A DNA stretch of 64,000 bases from Streptomyces sp. B21-105 (GTDB taxonomy: Bacteria; Actinomycetota; Actinomycetes; Streptomycetales; Streptomycetaceae), in NCBI RefSeq assembly GCF_036898465.1, contig NZ_JARUMJ010000001.1, positions 7,564,001 to 7,628,000 of the forward strand. Reading direction: 5' to 3'. This document shows, one piece after another, positions 25,677 through 33,377 of the stretch (position 1 is the stretch's first letter; every line of letters begins with the position of its first letter). The notes beneath the pieces were generated by a model. That model had not been told where the DNA came from and ran no database searches. It saw only the letters and a list, made by a program, of their open reading frames with translations. The translations under genes were made by a program, and so were the position numbers.

Positions 25677-27910
25677 TGAGCGAACCGCACAAGAGCGGCG
25701 GGCCGGCCGACGAGGCACGCCGGGCGCTGCGGGCGGCCCGGGAGCGGCAGCAGGAGCAGACGCCGCAGCCCGCGCAGCAGCCCGCGCGGGAGCGGCGAGC
25801 GGAACGGCCCGGCCGTCCCGCGGTCCCCGCCGCCCCTCGACCGGCCGACGCCGCCCGCGCGGCCCTCGCACCGCCCGCAGTCGCGGCGCCGGCCCCCGAC
25901 GCGGAGCAGGCGGCCGACGCCCCTTCCACGTCCGACGAGCCGCCGACGCCGTCCTCCCGCCCCCTCGCGACCGTCCCGAACGGCACCTCCCCACCGGCCG
26001 GTCCCGACAAGAGCGCCACGACCTCGGAGACCGGACCCGTCCCCGACGCCACGACCGTCGCGCCCGCGACCGCTCCACGTCCCGGGGACATCGCCCGTGA
26101 GGCGCTGCGCGCGGCACGCGCACAGGCACGCCGAGGTCCCGCGGGGACCGAGGCACAGACACCCGCCGACACAGCCGTACCGTCGGCCCGTGAGGCGGCC
26201 CGTGAGTCGTCGCGCGAGGCGGCCCGTGAGTCGGTCTCCGGCCGACGGCGTCACCGTCACGGCCCGCGCCCCGCCGCGCAGCCCGCCGTGCGCCCCGCCG
26301 ACGTCGGGCGACCGGACCGCACGGGGGAGCACACGCGGGGTCGGCTCGCCGAGGAACGCGCCCGCGCCGTACGGGAGTTGCTCGCCGACTCCTTCCGCAT
26401 GCCGTCGGACGACGCCGCCGAACCCCCACCCCGACAGCCCCTGCCCCCACCCGGACCTGGGCGAGAGCCCGAGCCTGGGCGCCGGCCCGAGCCCGAGCCC
26501 GAGCGTGCACTCGACCCAGGGATCCCCCGGAGTCACGCGGAGAACGGCCCCGACGGCCCCGACCACGCCGGCGGCTTCGACGCTCCCGACGGCCGCGAGA
26601 GCCATGCGTTTGCCCCGGCGTACGACGACCTTGCACCCCACGCCCCCCGGTCCATGGCCGCCCCCTCCCGCGACGGCGATCACCGCCGCACCTTCCCGGC
26701 CTTCCCTCCGCGCACCGGCGGCGCCTTCGCCGGAACCTGGTGGGGCAACGCCTGGGTCGCCGCGCTCGAGGAGGGCGCCCTCGACGTCAAGCGCGTGATC
26801 CGCGGGCGCGGTTACGCCGAGCAGGGAAACGTGGACGCGATCACGGTCACGCCGGGACACGTCCTCGCCTATGTGCAGGGCAGCCGCCCCCGCCCGTACC
26901 GCGTCCAGGTCCGGCTGCGCACCCTCGGCGAGGAGGACTGGGAGCGCTTCCTGGCCGCCGCCGTCGAGCACCCCGGGCACATCGCCGCGCTGCTCGACAA
27001 GGAGATGCCGGAGTCGCTCGCCGAGTGCGGCGTGCCGCTGCTGCCCGGCCCGGGCGACCTGGAACCGCAGTGCAGCTGCCCCGACCGCGGTCACCCCTGC
27101 AAGCACGCGGCCGCCCTCTGCTACCAGACCGCCCGGCTGCTCGACGCCGACCCGTTCGTGCTGTTCCTGCTGCGCGGCCGGGGCGAGCGCGAGCTGCTGG
27201 ACGCGCTGTCCCGTCGCAACGCCGCCCGAGCGGCCCGCGCCGCACAGGAGCGGCAACCGCGGCCACTGCCGGGCGTGCGGGCCGCGGAAGCCCTCGCCGA
27301 GCGCCGCCTGCCACCCCTCCCGACCCCGCTGCCCGCGCCCGCGCACCCCGAGCAGCCCCCGGTGTACCCGTCCGCGCCGAACGGCCCCGACTCCTTCGCG
27401 CTGGACCACCTCGCGACCGACGCGGCCGCCCGCGCCCACGCCCTGTTGACCACCGGCGATGACGCGATCGGCGCGCTGACCCTCTGGCAGGACGCCGTAC
27501 GGCTCGCCGCGTCCCGCCCCGGCTCCGGGCTCACCGTCGCCACCCGGGCCCTCTACGCCTCGCTGGCCTGTGCCGCCGGCCGCACCCCGTCCGAACTGGC
27601 GCGCGCGGTGGCCGCCTGGCGGCAGGGCGGACCGGACGGGCTCGCCGTCCTGGAGGAGACCTGGGACCCGCCCGCGGGCCGCTTCGACCGGGCCCGCCCC
27701 CTCCTCCTGGCCGCCGACCTGCCCGCCTTCCGCCCCCGTCGCAACCATCTCACCCACCCCCACGGCCATGTCCAACTCCGCTTCGGGCGGGACGGGTTGT
27801 GGTACGCGTACGAGTCCGAACCCGGCCGTGACGACTGGTGGCCGCGCGGCACCCCCGACCCGGACCCGGTGGGCGCCCTCACCGGGCTGGGCGGCTCGGG
27901 CGAGTTGTGA
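25676..27910 (+). CDS. SWIM zinc-finger protein
   Basis: About 744 residues. The first 320 are Pro/Ala/Arg-rich and disordered, with repeated short helices (EARRALRAARE, DAARAALA, IAREALRAARAQAR). A folded segment follows (TWWGNAWVAALEEGALDVKR), then the SWIM motif CSCPDRGHPCKHAAALCYQ near residue 466 (CxC...CxH zinc ligands), and a C-terminal helical domain. SWIM domains bind DNA or proteins. The ATG at 25676 shares a base with the helicase stop (TGATG); a GTG three bases earlier is also possible. Co-translation with the SNF2 helicase points to a joint role in DNA or transcription-complex handling. Confidence 0.88.
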   Translation: MSEPHKSGGPADEARRALRAARERQQEQTPQPAQQPARERRAERPGRPAVPAAPRPADAARAALAPPAVAAPAPDAEQAADAPSTSDEPPTPSSRPLATVPNGTSPPAGPDKSATTSETGPVPDATTVAPATAPRPGDIAREALRAARAQARRGPAGTEAQTPADTAVPSAREAARESSREAARESVSGRRRHRHGPRPAAQPAVRPADVGRPDRTGEHTRGRLAEERARAVRELLADSFRMPSDDAAEPPPRQPLPPPGPGREPEPGRRPEPEPERALDPGIPRSHAENGPDGPDHAGGFDAPDGRESHAFAPAYDDLAPHAPRSMAAPSRDGDHRRTFPAFPPRTGGAFAGTWWGNAWVAALEEGALDVKRVIRGRGYAEQGNVDAITVTPGHVLAYVQGSRPRPYRVQVRLRTLGEEDWERFLAAAVEHPGHIAALLDKEMPESLAECGVPLLPGPGDLEPQCSCPDRGHPCKHAAALCYQTARLLDADPFVLFLLRGRGERELLDALSRRNAARAARAAQERQPRPLPGVRAAEALAERRLPPLPTPLPAPAHPEQPPVYPSAPNGPDSFALDHLATDAAARAHALLTTGDDAIGALTLWQDAVRLAASRPGSGLTVATRALYASLACAAGRTPSELARAVAAWRQGGPDGLAVLEETWDPPAGRFDRARPLLLAADLPAFRPRRNHLTHPHGHVQLRFGRDGLWYAYESEPGRDDWWPRGTPDPDPVGALTGLGGSGEL

Positions 27911-27995
27911 AGCCGCCCGGCGCGCGCACCGGACGGGCCGCGGCAGCCGGAGTCCCGGGAGGGCCGATGCCGGAGGTCCCGAATACGGTCCGACC

Positions 27996-28268
27996 ATGGA
28001 TGACCAGCGGTCCTCTCCTCCTCCGGGATCGGGCGCGAGCGCGATGCCGGCGCACGGGGCGGAAGACGTACGACAGGCGTGGGGCCGGGTGACCGGCCGG
28101 CTCGAACAGCATGCCCCTGCCGTTTTCGCCCGGCTCGGCGGCCCGGGCTCCCCGGCGGCCGTCAGCGCGGCCGAGGAACGCATGGGCCTCAGACTGAACG
28201 GATACCTCGTCAACGACAAGGGACGCATACCCGCCGCCATCCGTGTGGCGTACGACGCATCGCGGTGA
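27996..28268 (+). CDS. Short chimera: SMI1/KNR4-like start joined to an Lsr2-like C-terminus
   Basis: 90-residue reading frame. Residues about 22-68 (VRQAWGRVTGRLEQHAPAVF ... AAVSAAEERMGLRL) look like the first helices of a SMI1/KNR4 domain, which normally continues for another 100 residues or more. At about residue 66 it changes to NGYLVNDKGRIPAAIRVAYD, which matches the pattern of the Lsr2 C-terminal DNA-binding helix pair (NGYxVxDRGRIPAxVxxAY), with KGR in place of the minor-groove RGR. It is probably the scar of a recombination between two unrelated genes. It may still be translated, and the second half alone could contact AT-rich DNA. Confidence 0.5.
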   Translation: MDDQRSSPPPGSGASAMPAHGAEDVRQAWGRVTGRLEQHAPAVFARLGGPGSPAAVSAAEERMGLRLNGYLVNDKGRIPAAIRVAYDASR

Positions 28269-28401
28269 GCACACCGCCGGATCCGTGCCCTGGGGGACGA
28301 GGAAGGCAGAGGTGTCCTGTTATCACCCTTCCGCGTTAAATGCGTGGACCGGTGGCGTCCTCGGACGGGAGACTTCCGACTTCCGAACCACCGGGAGTGT
28401 G

Positions 28402-30399
28402 ATGGGAACAACAGATGCGCGAGGATCGACGCCGGGCAGGAGCGCGGTCGTTCTGGCGCTGCGCCGCTACGGCCTGGAACTGCTGCGACTAAGACGACTG
28501 GCCCTGCCCGCGCTGCTGCTGCCGGCCGTGGGCAACATCGGCATCCGCTACGTCGCCCCCCTGCTGATCGCCAAACTGGCCGGACAGGCCGCCGGCGAGA
28601 GCGGTCTCACCCTCGGCTCGGCGCTGCCGTACGTGCTGGGCTTCGGTGTGACGCTGCTGCTCGCCGAGGCGGTGTGGCGGGTCGCGCAGCACTGCCTGAA
28701 CCGTGTCGACGCCCTCGGCATGGAGCACCTGTACGTGAGCGGCATGGACGAACTCCTCGCCCAGGACGCGGCGTTCTTCCACGACAACTTCGCGGGCTCC
28801 CTCACCAAACGGGTGCTGAGCTTCGGCAAGCGCTTCGAGGACTTCGTCGACACGGTGACGTACCGGATCGTGGGCAGTCTCGTCCCCCTGGTGTTCGGCG
28901 CCGTGGTGCTGTGGACCTACGAGCCGATGCTCGTCGTCGGCCTTCTCGTGATGATCGCGCTGACCGTGGTGGCCGCGACACCGCTGATCCGCCGGCGGCA
29001 GAGGCTCGTCCACGACCGTGAGGCGGCGATCGCCAGGGTCTCCGGACATGTCGCCGACAGTCTCGGGAACATGGAGACCATCCGGGCGTTCGCGGCCGAG
29101 TGGCGGGAGGCCGACGAACACCGCAGCCGTGTCGCGGAATCCCGGCGCCTGACGCTCAGGTCGTGGGACTACGGCAACCTGCGCGTCGACATCCTGATCG
29201 CCCCGATGTCCGTGCTGACCAATGTGCTGGGCCTGGTGGTCGCCATCGTCTTCGGCGGTCCGGGCCAGGGAGTGGAGGAGGTCGTCATCGCCTTCACCTA
29301 CTACTCCAACGCCACCCAGATCATGTTCGAGTTCAACCAGATCTACCGGCGTCTGGAGAGCTCGATGACCGAGGCCGCGCAGTTCACGGAGCTGCTGCTG
29401 GATCCGCCCACCGTGCTCGACCCTGCGGAACCCGAACCGCTCGCGGCGCGGGACACCGGCGTCCGCTTCGAGGCGGTGACCTTCGCCCACGCGGGCGCGA
29501 AGCCGATCTTCCAGGGTCTCGACCTGGACGTGCCGCCGGGCGCCCGGATCGGCCTGGTCGGCAGATCGGGCGGCGGCAAGACCACACTCACCCGGCTCCT
29601 GCTGCGGATGTCGGACATCGACGACGGGCGCATCCTGGTCGGCGGTCAGGACATCAGCCGGCTGCGCCAGAGCGACCTGCGCTCCCTGATCGCCTACGTC
29701 CCGCAGGAACCCGCCATGTTCCACCGCAGTCTGCGCGACAACATCGCCTTCGCCCGGCCCGGCGCCACCGACGAGGAGATCCGCGCCGCGGCCGCGGCCG
29801 CGCACGTCACGGAGTTCGCCGACCAACTCCCGGACGGCTTCGGCACCCTGGTCGGGGAGCGCGGGGTGAAACTCTCGGGCGGCCAGCGCCAGCGCGTCGC
29901 CCTCGCCCGGGCCATCCTGCGCGACGCGCCGATCCTGCTGCTGGACGAGGCGACCAGCGCGCTGGACTCGGAGAGCGAGCTCCTCGTCCAGGACGCCCTG
30001 TGGCGGTTGATGGACGGACGCACGGCGCTCGTGGTCGCCCACCGGCTGAGCACCGTCGCCGGCATGGACCGTCTCGTCGTCCTCGACCGCGGAAGCGTCG
30101 TCGAGCAGGGCTCCCACGAGGAACTGCTCGCGGTGGACGGCGCCTACGCCAAGCTGTGGCAGCACCAGTCGGGCGGCTTCCTCGGCGAGAGCGCCGAGCC
30201 GGCCCCGGCACGAGACCAGGGCAAGGATCCGGACCACGGCCCGGACCAGGGCCCGGACCAGGGCCCGGACCAGGGCCCGGACCAGGGCCCGGGCCAGGGA
30301 GCCGGCGCCGGCGCGCTGCCGGGACCGGCCGACCCGGCGCCGGAGGAGGACGCCAGAGAGTCGTCGTCGCCCGTTCGTACGAGCACCGGGTCCACCTGA
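28402..30399 (+). CDS. ABC transporter, fused permease and ATPase
   Basis: 665-residue half-exporter: six membrane helices in about residues 20-310, then the ATPase domain with Walker A GRSGGGKTTL (about 390), signature LSGGQRQRVALARA and Walker B ILLLDEATSALDSE, and the H-loop VVAHRLST. As a homodimer it should export a substrate across the cytoplasmic membrane. The last 75 residues are a low-complexity tail with Pro-Asp-Gln-Gly repeats coded by 12-bp tandem DNA repeats, then Ser/Thr-rich residues. The ATG at 28402 has a weak ribosome site. No regulator adjoins; the next gene on the same strand begins the flotillin module after 209 bp. Confidence 0.92.
   Translation: MGTTDARGSTPGRSAVVLALRRYGLELLRLRRLALPALLLPAVGNIGIRYVAPLLIAKLAGQAAGESGLTLGSALPYVLGFGVTLLLAEAVWRVAQHCLNRVDALGMEHLYVSGMDELLAQDAAFFHDNFAGSLTKRVLSFGKRFEDFVDTVTYRIVGSLVPLVFGAVVLWTYEPMLVVGLLVMIALTVVAATPLIRRRQRLVHDREAAIARVSGHVADSLGNMETIRAFAAEWREADEHRSRVAESRRLTLRSWDYGNLRVDILIAPMSVLTNVLGLVVAIVFGGPGQGVEEVVIAFTYYSNATQIMFEFNQIYRRLESSMTEAAQFTELLLDPPTVLDPAEPEPLAARDTGVRFEAVTFAHAGAKPIFQGLDLDVPPGARIGLVGRSGGGKTTLTRLLLRMSDIDDGRILVGGQDISRLRQSDLRSLIAYVPQEPAMFHRSLRDNIAFARPGATDEEIRAAAAAAHVTEFADQLPDGFGTLVGERGVKLSGGQRQRVALARAILRDAPILLLDEATSALDSESELLVQDALWRLMDGRTALVVAHRLSTVAGMDRLVVLDRGSVVEQGSHEELLAVDGAYAKLWQHQSGGFLGESAEPAPARDQGKDPDHGPDQGPDQGPDQGPDQGPGQGAGAGALPGPADPAPEEDARESSSPVRTSTGST
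30228..30299 (+). repeat. 12-bp tandem repeats coding for PDQG units
   Basis: Four perfect copies of CCCGGACCAGGG (30240-30287) with degenerate copies at each end, all inside the ABC transporter gene and in frame. Copy number can change without breaking the frame, so tail length may vary between strains. Confidence 0.9.
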
Positions 30400-30608
30400 C
30401 CGGCATCGGCGGCCGCTCCTTCCGGCACCCGCCGAAGTCGTCGGCGTCCGGCATCAAGGAGCCGTGAAGACTGCCGGAACACGGCAATGTGCCGCACGGC
30501 ATCGGCAGTTCAAGATGGAGCCGCAGAAACAAGGGGAGCGGTTTTGGCGCTCTGCTCTGGCGACAGGGCAGGCGCCGGGACCCGGGAGCTCGGCACGGGG
30601 GCGGGGAC

Positions 30609-31052
30609 ATGGAACAGATCGTGGACGCCGCTGTGCGCTTTCCCACCGTCACCGTCACCCCGGCCCTGGTCGTCGCTCTCGGCTTCTGGCTGCTGGTCCT
30701 GCTGGGGCGGACCGATGTGCGCGCCTTCGACGCCGATGCCCCCTCGCTGACCAGGTCGCTCGGTGGGACGCCGGTCGCCGTCGCGGTCTCCGTCGTGATC
30801 GTGAGCGACTGGCTGGTCAGCCTCACCGGAACGCTGCTGATGGAGCCGGCGTCCCCGAGCGGTCCCGGCGGTGCCGCGGCCCGGGTCGCCCTGCTCGTCC
30901 TGGCCGCACTGGTCGCGCTGGTCGCCCGGCCGGTGACACGACGGTGTGCGGCGCCGCTCGACAGGCTCTTCCCGGGCGGCCCGGGGGTGTACCGGCGCGC
31001 TGCCGCGCTCAGCGCTCCCTACGACCCCGGCAGTCCCCACCCCGGCGGCTGA
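30609..31052 (+). CDS. Small membrane protein beside flotillin (YqiJ-like)
   Basis: 147-residue protein with hydrophobic segments at about 12-33 (TVTPALVVALGFWLLVLLG), 53-78 (TPVAVAVSVVIVSDWLVSL) and 93-113 (VALLVLAALVALVARP). The C-terminal 40 residues are probably cytoplasmic, where an OB-fold-type domain would be in full-length NfeD/YqiJ proteins. Its position immediately before a flotillin is that of YqiJ/NfeD partners, which in other bacteria anchor or shape flotillin assemblies. Assignment rests on topology and context; I do not see a full NfeD domain. The ATG at 30609 follows GGGGCGGGGAC. Confidence 0.6.
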   Translation: MEQIVDAAVRFPTVTVTPALVVALGFWLLVLLGRTDVRAFDADAPSLTRSLGGTPVAVAVSVVIVSDWLVSLTGTLLMEPASPSGPGGAAARVALLVLAALVALVARPVTRRCAAPLDRLFPGGPGVYRRAAALSAPYDPGSPHPGG

Positions 31053-31251
31053 GCCGCCCACGGGCCCCGCGGCCGGACCGCGCGCACCTCTGCCCGACGC
31101 GCGCCCCACGCACGCGCCCGACGTACGCCCGGCGCTCACCCGATGCAACGTCTGACGCGCGCCCCGCGTCTCTGCCCGCACGGAACGGTCCACCCGGCCT
31201 CGCCGTCGAGGCCGCCAACTCCTCGCAGACCCGAAGCTCGAAGGATGACGT

Positions 31252-33297
31252 ATGAATGCCATCACCGCGGGCGCCGGCGTGCTCATCGCCGCCGGCCTGC
31301 TCGTCACCGTCGCCGCACTGTTCGTCGTCTCCCGGCTGTTCCGCAAGGTGGAGCAGGGCAAGGCGCTGATCGTCTCCAAGACGCGCAAGGTCGACGTGAC
31401 CTTCACCGGTCAGGTGGTCCTGCCGGTACTGCACAAGGCCGAGGTGATGGACATCTCGGTGAAGACGATCGAGATCACCCGGGCCGGCAAGGAGGGGCTG
31501 ATCTGCCGGGACAACATCCGCGCGGACATCCGGATCTCGTTCTTCGTGAAGGTCAACAAGACCGTCGAGGACGTCATCAAGGTCGCCCAGGCCGTCGGCA
31601 CGGTGCGGGCGAGCGACCAGAGGACGCTGCAGGAGCTGTTCCACGCGAAGTTCTCCGAGGCGCTGAAGACCGTCGGCAAGCAGATGGACTTCACCGACCT
31701 GTACACCAAGCGCGAGGAACTCCGTTACCAGATCATCGAGTTGATCGGTGTCGACCTCAACGGCTACCACCTCGAGGACGCGGCGATCGACTACCTGGAG
31801 CAGACGCCGCTCACCCAGCTGGACCCGGCGAACGTCCTGGACGCCCAGGGCATCCGGAAGATCACCGAGCTGACGGCCGTGGAGCACGTGCGCACCAACG
31901 AGGCCCAGCGCACGGAGGAGAAGGAGATCACCCGGCAGAACGTCGACGCCCGCGAGGCCATCCTGGAGCTGGAGCGCCGGCAGGCCGACGCCGAGATCAG
32001 GCAGCGCCGCGAGATCGAGACCGTACGCGCCCGTGAGGAGGCCGAGACGGCGCGGGTGGTGGAGGAGGAGCGGCTGCGCGCGCAGTCCGCCTTCCTGCAG
32101 ACCGAGGAGCAGCTCGGCGTGCAGCGGGAGAACCAGGCCCGCGAGGTCGCCGTCGCGCAGAAGAACCGCGAGCGGGTCATCGCGATCGAGAACGAGCGCA
32201 TCGAGAAGGACCGTCTCCTCGAGGTGATCGCCCGGGAACGGGAGACCCAGCTGACGCAGATCGCCGCTTCCAAGGAGGTCGAGGCGGAGAAGCGGGACAT
32301 CGCCGAGGTCATCCGTGAGCGGGTCGCCGTGGACCGCACCGTGGCCGAGCAGGAGGAGGCCATCAAGAAGCTGCGGGCCGTGGAGGAGGCGGAGCGCGGC
32401 CGGCAGAGCGTGATCATCGCCGCCGAGGCCGAGGCGCAGGAGAAACTCGTCAAGGACATCAAGGCTGCCGAGGCCGCCGAACAGGCCGCCGTCCACCGCG
32501 CGGCCGAGGAACTCACCCTCGCCGAGGCCCGGTTGAAGAGGGCCGACCTCGACGCGCAGGCCAAGCTGCGCCTCGCCGAGGGCGTCCGGGCCGAGCAGGC
32601 CGCCGAAGGCCTCGCGGCCGTCCAGGTGCGCGACAAGGAAGCGGAGGTGACGGAGAAGGCCGGCCGTGCGGAGGCCGTGGCGGCCGAGGCGCGGATGCGG
32701 GCCGAGGCGGAGGGCGTCCGGGCCAAGGCGCTCGCCGAGGCCGAGGGCATCGGCGAGAAGCTGAAGGCGGAGGCGGCCGGCCTGACCGAGAAGGCGGCGG
32801 CGATGGCCGCGCTCGACGAGGCGTCCCGCGGTCACGAGGAGTACCGGCTGCGGTTGCAGGCGGAGAAGGAGATCCGGCTCGCCGGGCTCGATGTGCAGAA
32901 GCAGGTCGCCGAGGCGCAGGCCACGGTCCTCGCCACCGGTCTGGAGAACGCCGACATCAACATCGTCGGCGGGGACTCGGTCTTCTTCGACCGGCTCGTC
33001 TCCTCGATCGCGCTCGGCAGAGGCGTCGACGGGTTCGTCCAGAACTCCGAGACGGCCCAGGCGCTCGCGGGGCCCTGGCTGGACGGCTCGTCGAGCTTCA
33101 CCGACGACCTCGGCCGCGTCCTCGGCCAGGTCTCCACGGCGGACGTGCAGAACCTGACCGTGTCCGCCCTGCTGATGAAGCTGATGAGGACGGGCGCAGC
33201 CGACTCGGGCGCTCTGGAGCAACTGCTCGGCAAGGCCGCCGAACTGGGTGTCGCCGACACGTCGCTGGCGGCGCTGAACGGCAGCGCCAAGGTCTGA
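31252..33297 (+). CDS. Flotillin-family (SPFH) protein
   Basis: 681-residue scaffold protein. One membrane helix lies at about 5-28 (GAGVLIAAGLLVTVAALFVV). The SPFH domain lies at about 30-210 (VEQGKALIVSKTRKVDVTF). A very long coiled coil follows at about 215-560, rich in Glu-Ala-Arg heptads such as EAEGVRAKALAEAEGI, then a C-terminal segment (INIVGGDSVFFDRLVSSIAL) typical of the YqiK branch. Flotillins form membrane-associated oligomers that organise microdomains. It is flanked by the YqiJ-like membrane protein gene and the giant AAA ATPase gene, all on one strand. Confidence 0.92.
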   Translation: MNAITAGAGVLIAAGLLVTVAALFVVSRLFRKVEQGKALIVSKTRKVDVTFTGQVVLPVLHKAEVMDISVKTIEITRAGKEGLICRDNIRADIRISFFVKVNKTVEDVIKVAQAVGTVRASDQRTLQELFHAKFSEALKTVGKQMDFTDLYTKREELRYQIIELIGVDLNGYHLEDAAIDYLEQTPLTQLDPANVLDAQGIRKITELTAVEHVRTNEAQRTEEKEITRQNVDAREAILELERRQADAEIRQRREIETVRAREEAETARVVEEERLRAQSAFLQTEEQLGVQRENQAREVAVAQKNRERVIAIENERIEKDRLLEVIARERETQLTQIAASKEVEAEKRDIAEVIRERVAVDRTVAEQEEAIKKLRAVEEAERGRQSVIIAAEAEAQEKLVKDIKAAEAAEQAAVHRAAEELTLAEARLKRADLDAQAKLRLAEGVRAEQAAEGLAAVQVRDKEAEVTEKAGRAEAVAAEARMRAEAEGVRAKALAEAEGIGEKLKAEAAGLTEKAAAMAALDEASRGHEEYRLRLQAEKEIRLAGLDVQKQVAEAQATVLATGLENADINIVGGDSVFFDRLVSSIALGRGVDGFVQNSETAQALAGPWLDGSSSFTDDLGRVLGQVSTADVQNLTVSALLMKLMRTGAADSGALEQLLGKAAELGVADTSLAALNGSAKV

Positions 33298-33303
33298 CAG
33301 GCC

Positions 33304-33346
33304 GCGGTCCGGAGCTGCCGCACAGGGGACGGCAGCTCCGGACCGC
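33304..33346 (+). terminator. Perfect 17-bp stem hairpin between flotillin and ATPase genes
   Basis: Left arm 33304-33320, 9-nt loop CACAGGGGA, right arm 33330-33346 fully complementary, followed by TTCTTCTTGCGACTTTTCTT. It has the form of a strong intrinsic terminator, which is unusual between two genes that appear to be partners. Only 31 bp separate it from the ATPase start codon, too little for an ordinary separate promoter downstream. Confidence 0.85.
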
Positions 33347-33377
33347 TTCTTCTTGCGACTTTTCTTGAGAGGGAACC

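Noticed and set aside
22488..26636. A 1,382-codon minus-strand frame opposite the SNF2 and SWIM genes
   Set aside because: Antisense to clear helicase motifs; composition is Arg/Gly-rich and shows no domain.
28262..28277. GCGGTG-AGCA-CACCGC hairpin at the end of the chimeric gene
   Set aside because: Six-base arms in GC-rich DNA arise often by chance, and no T-rich tail follows.
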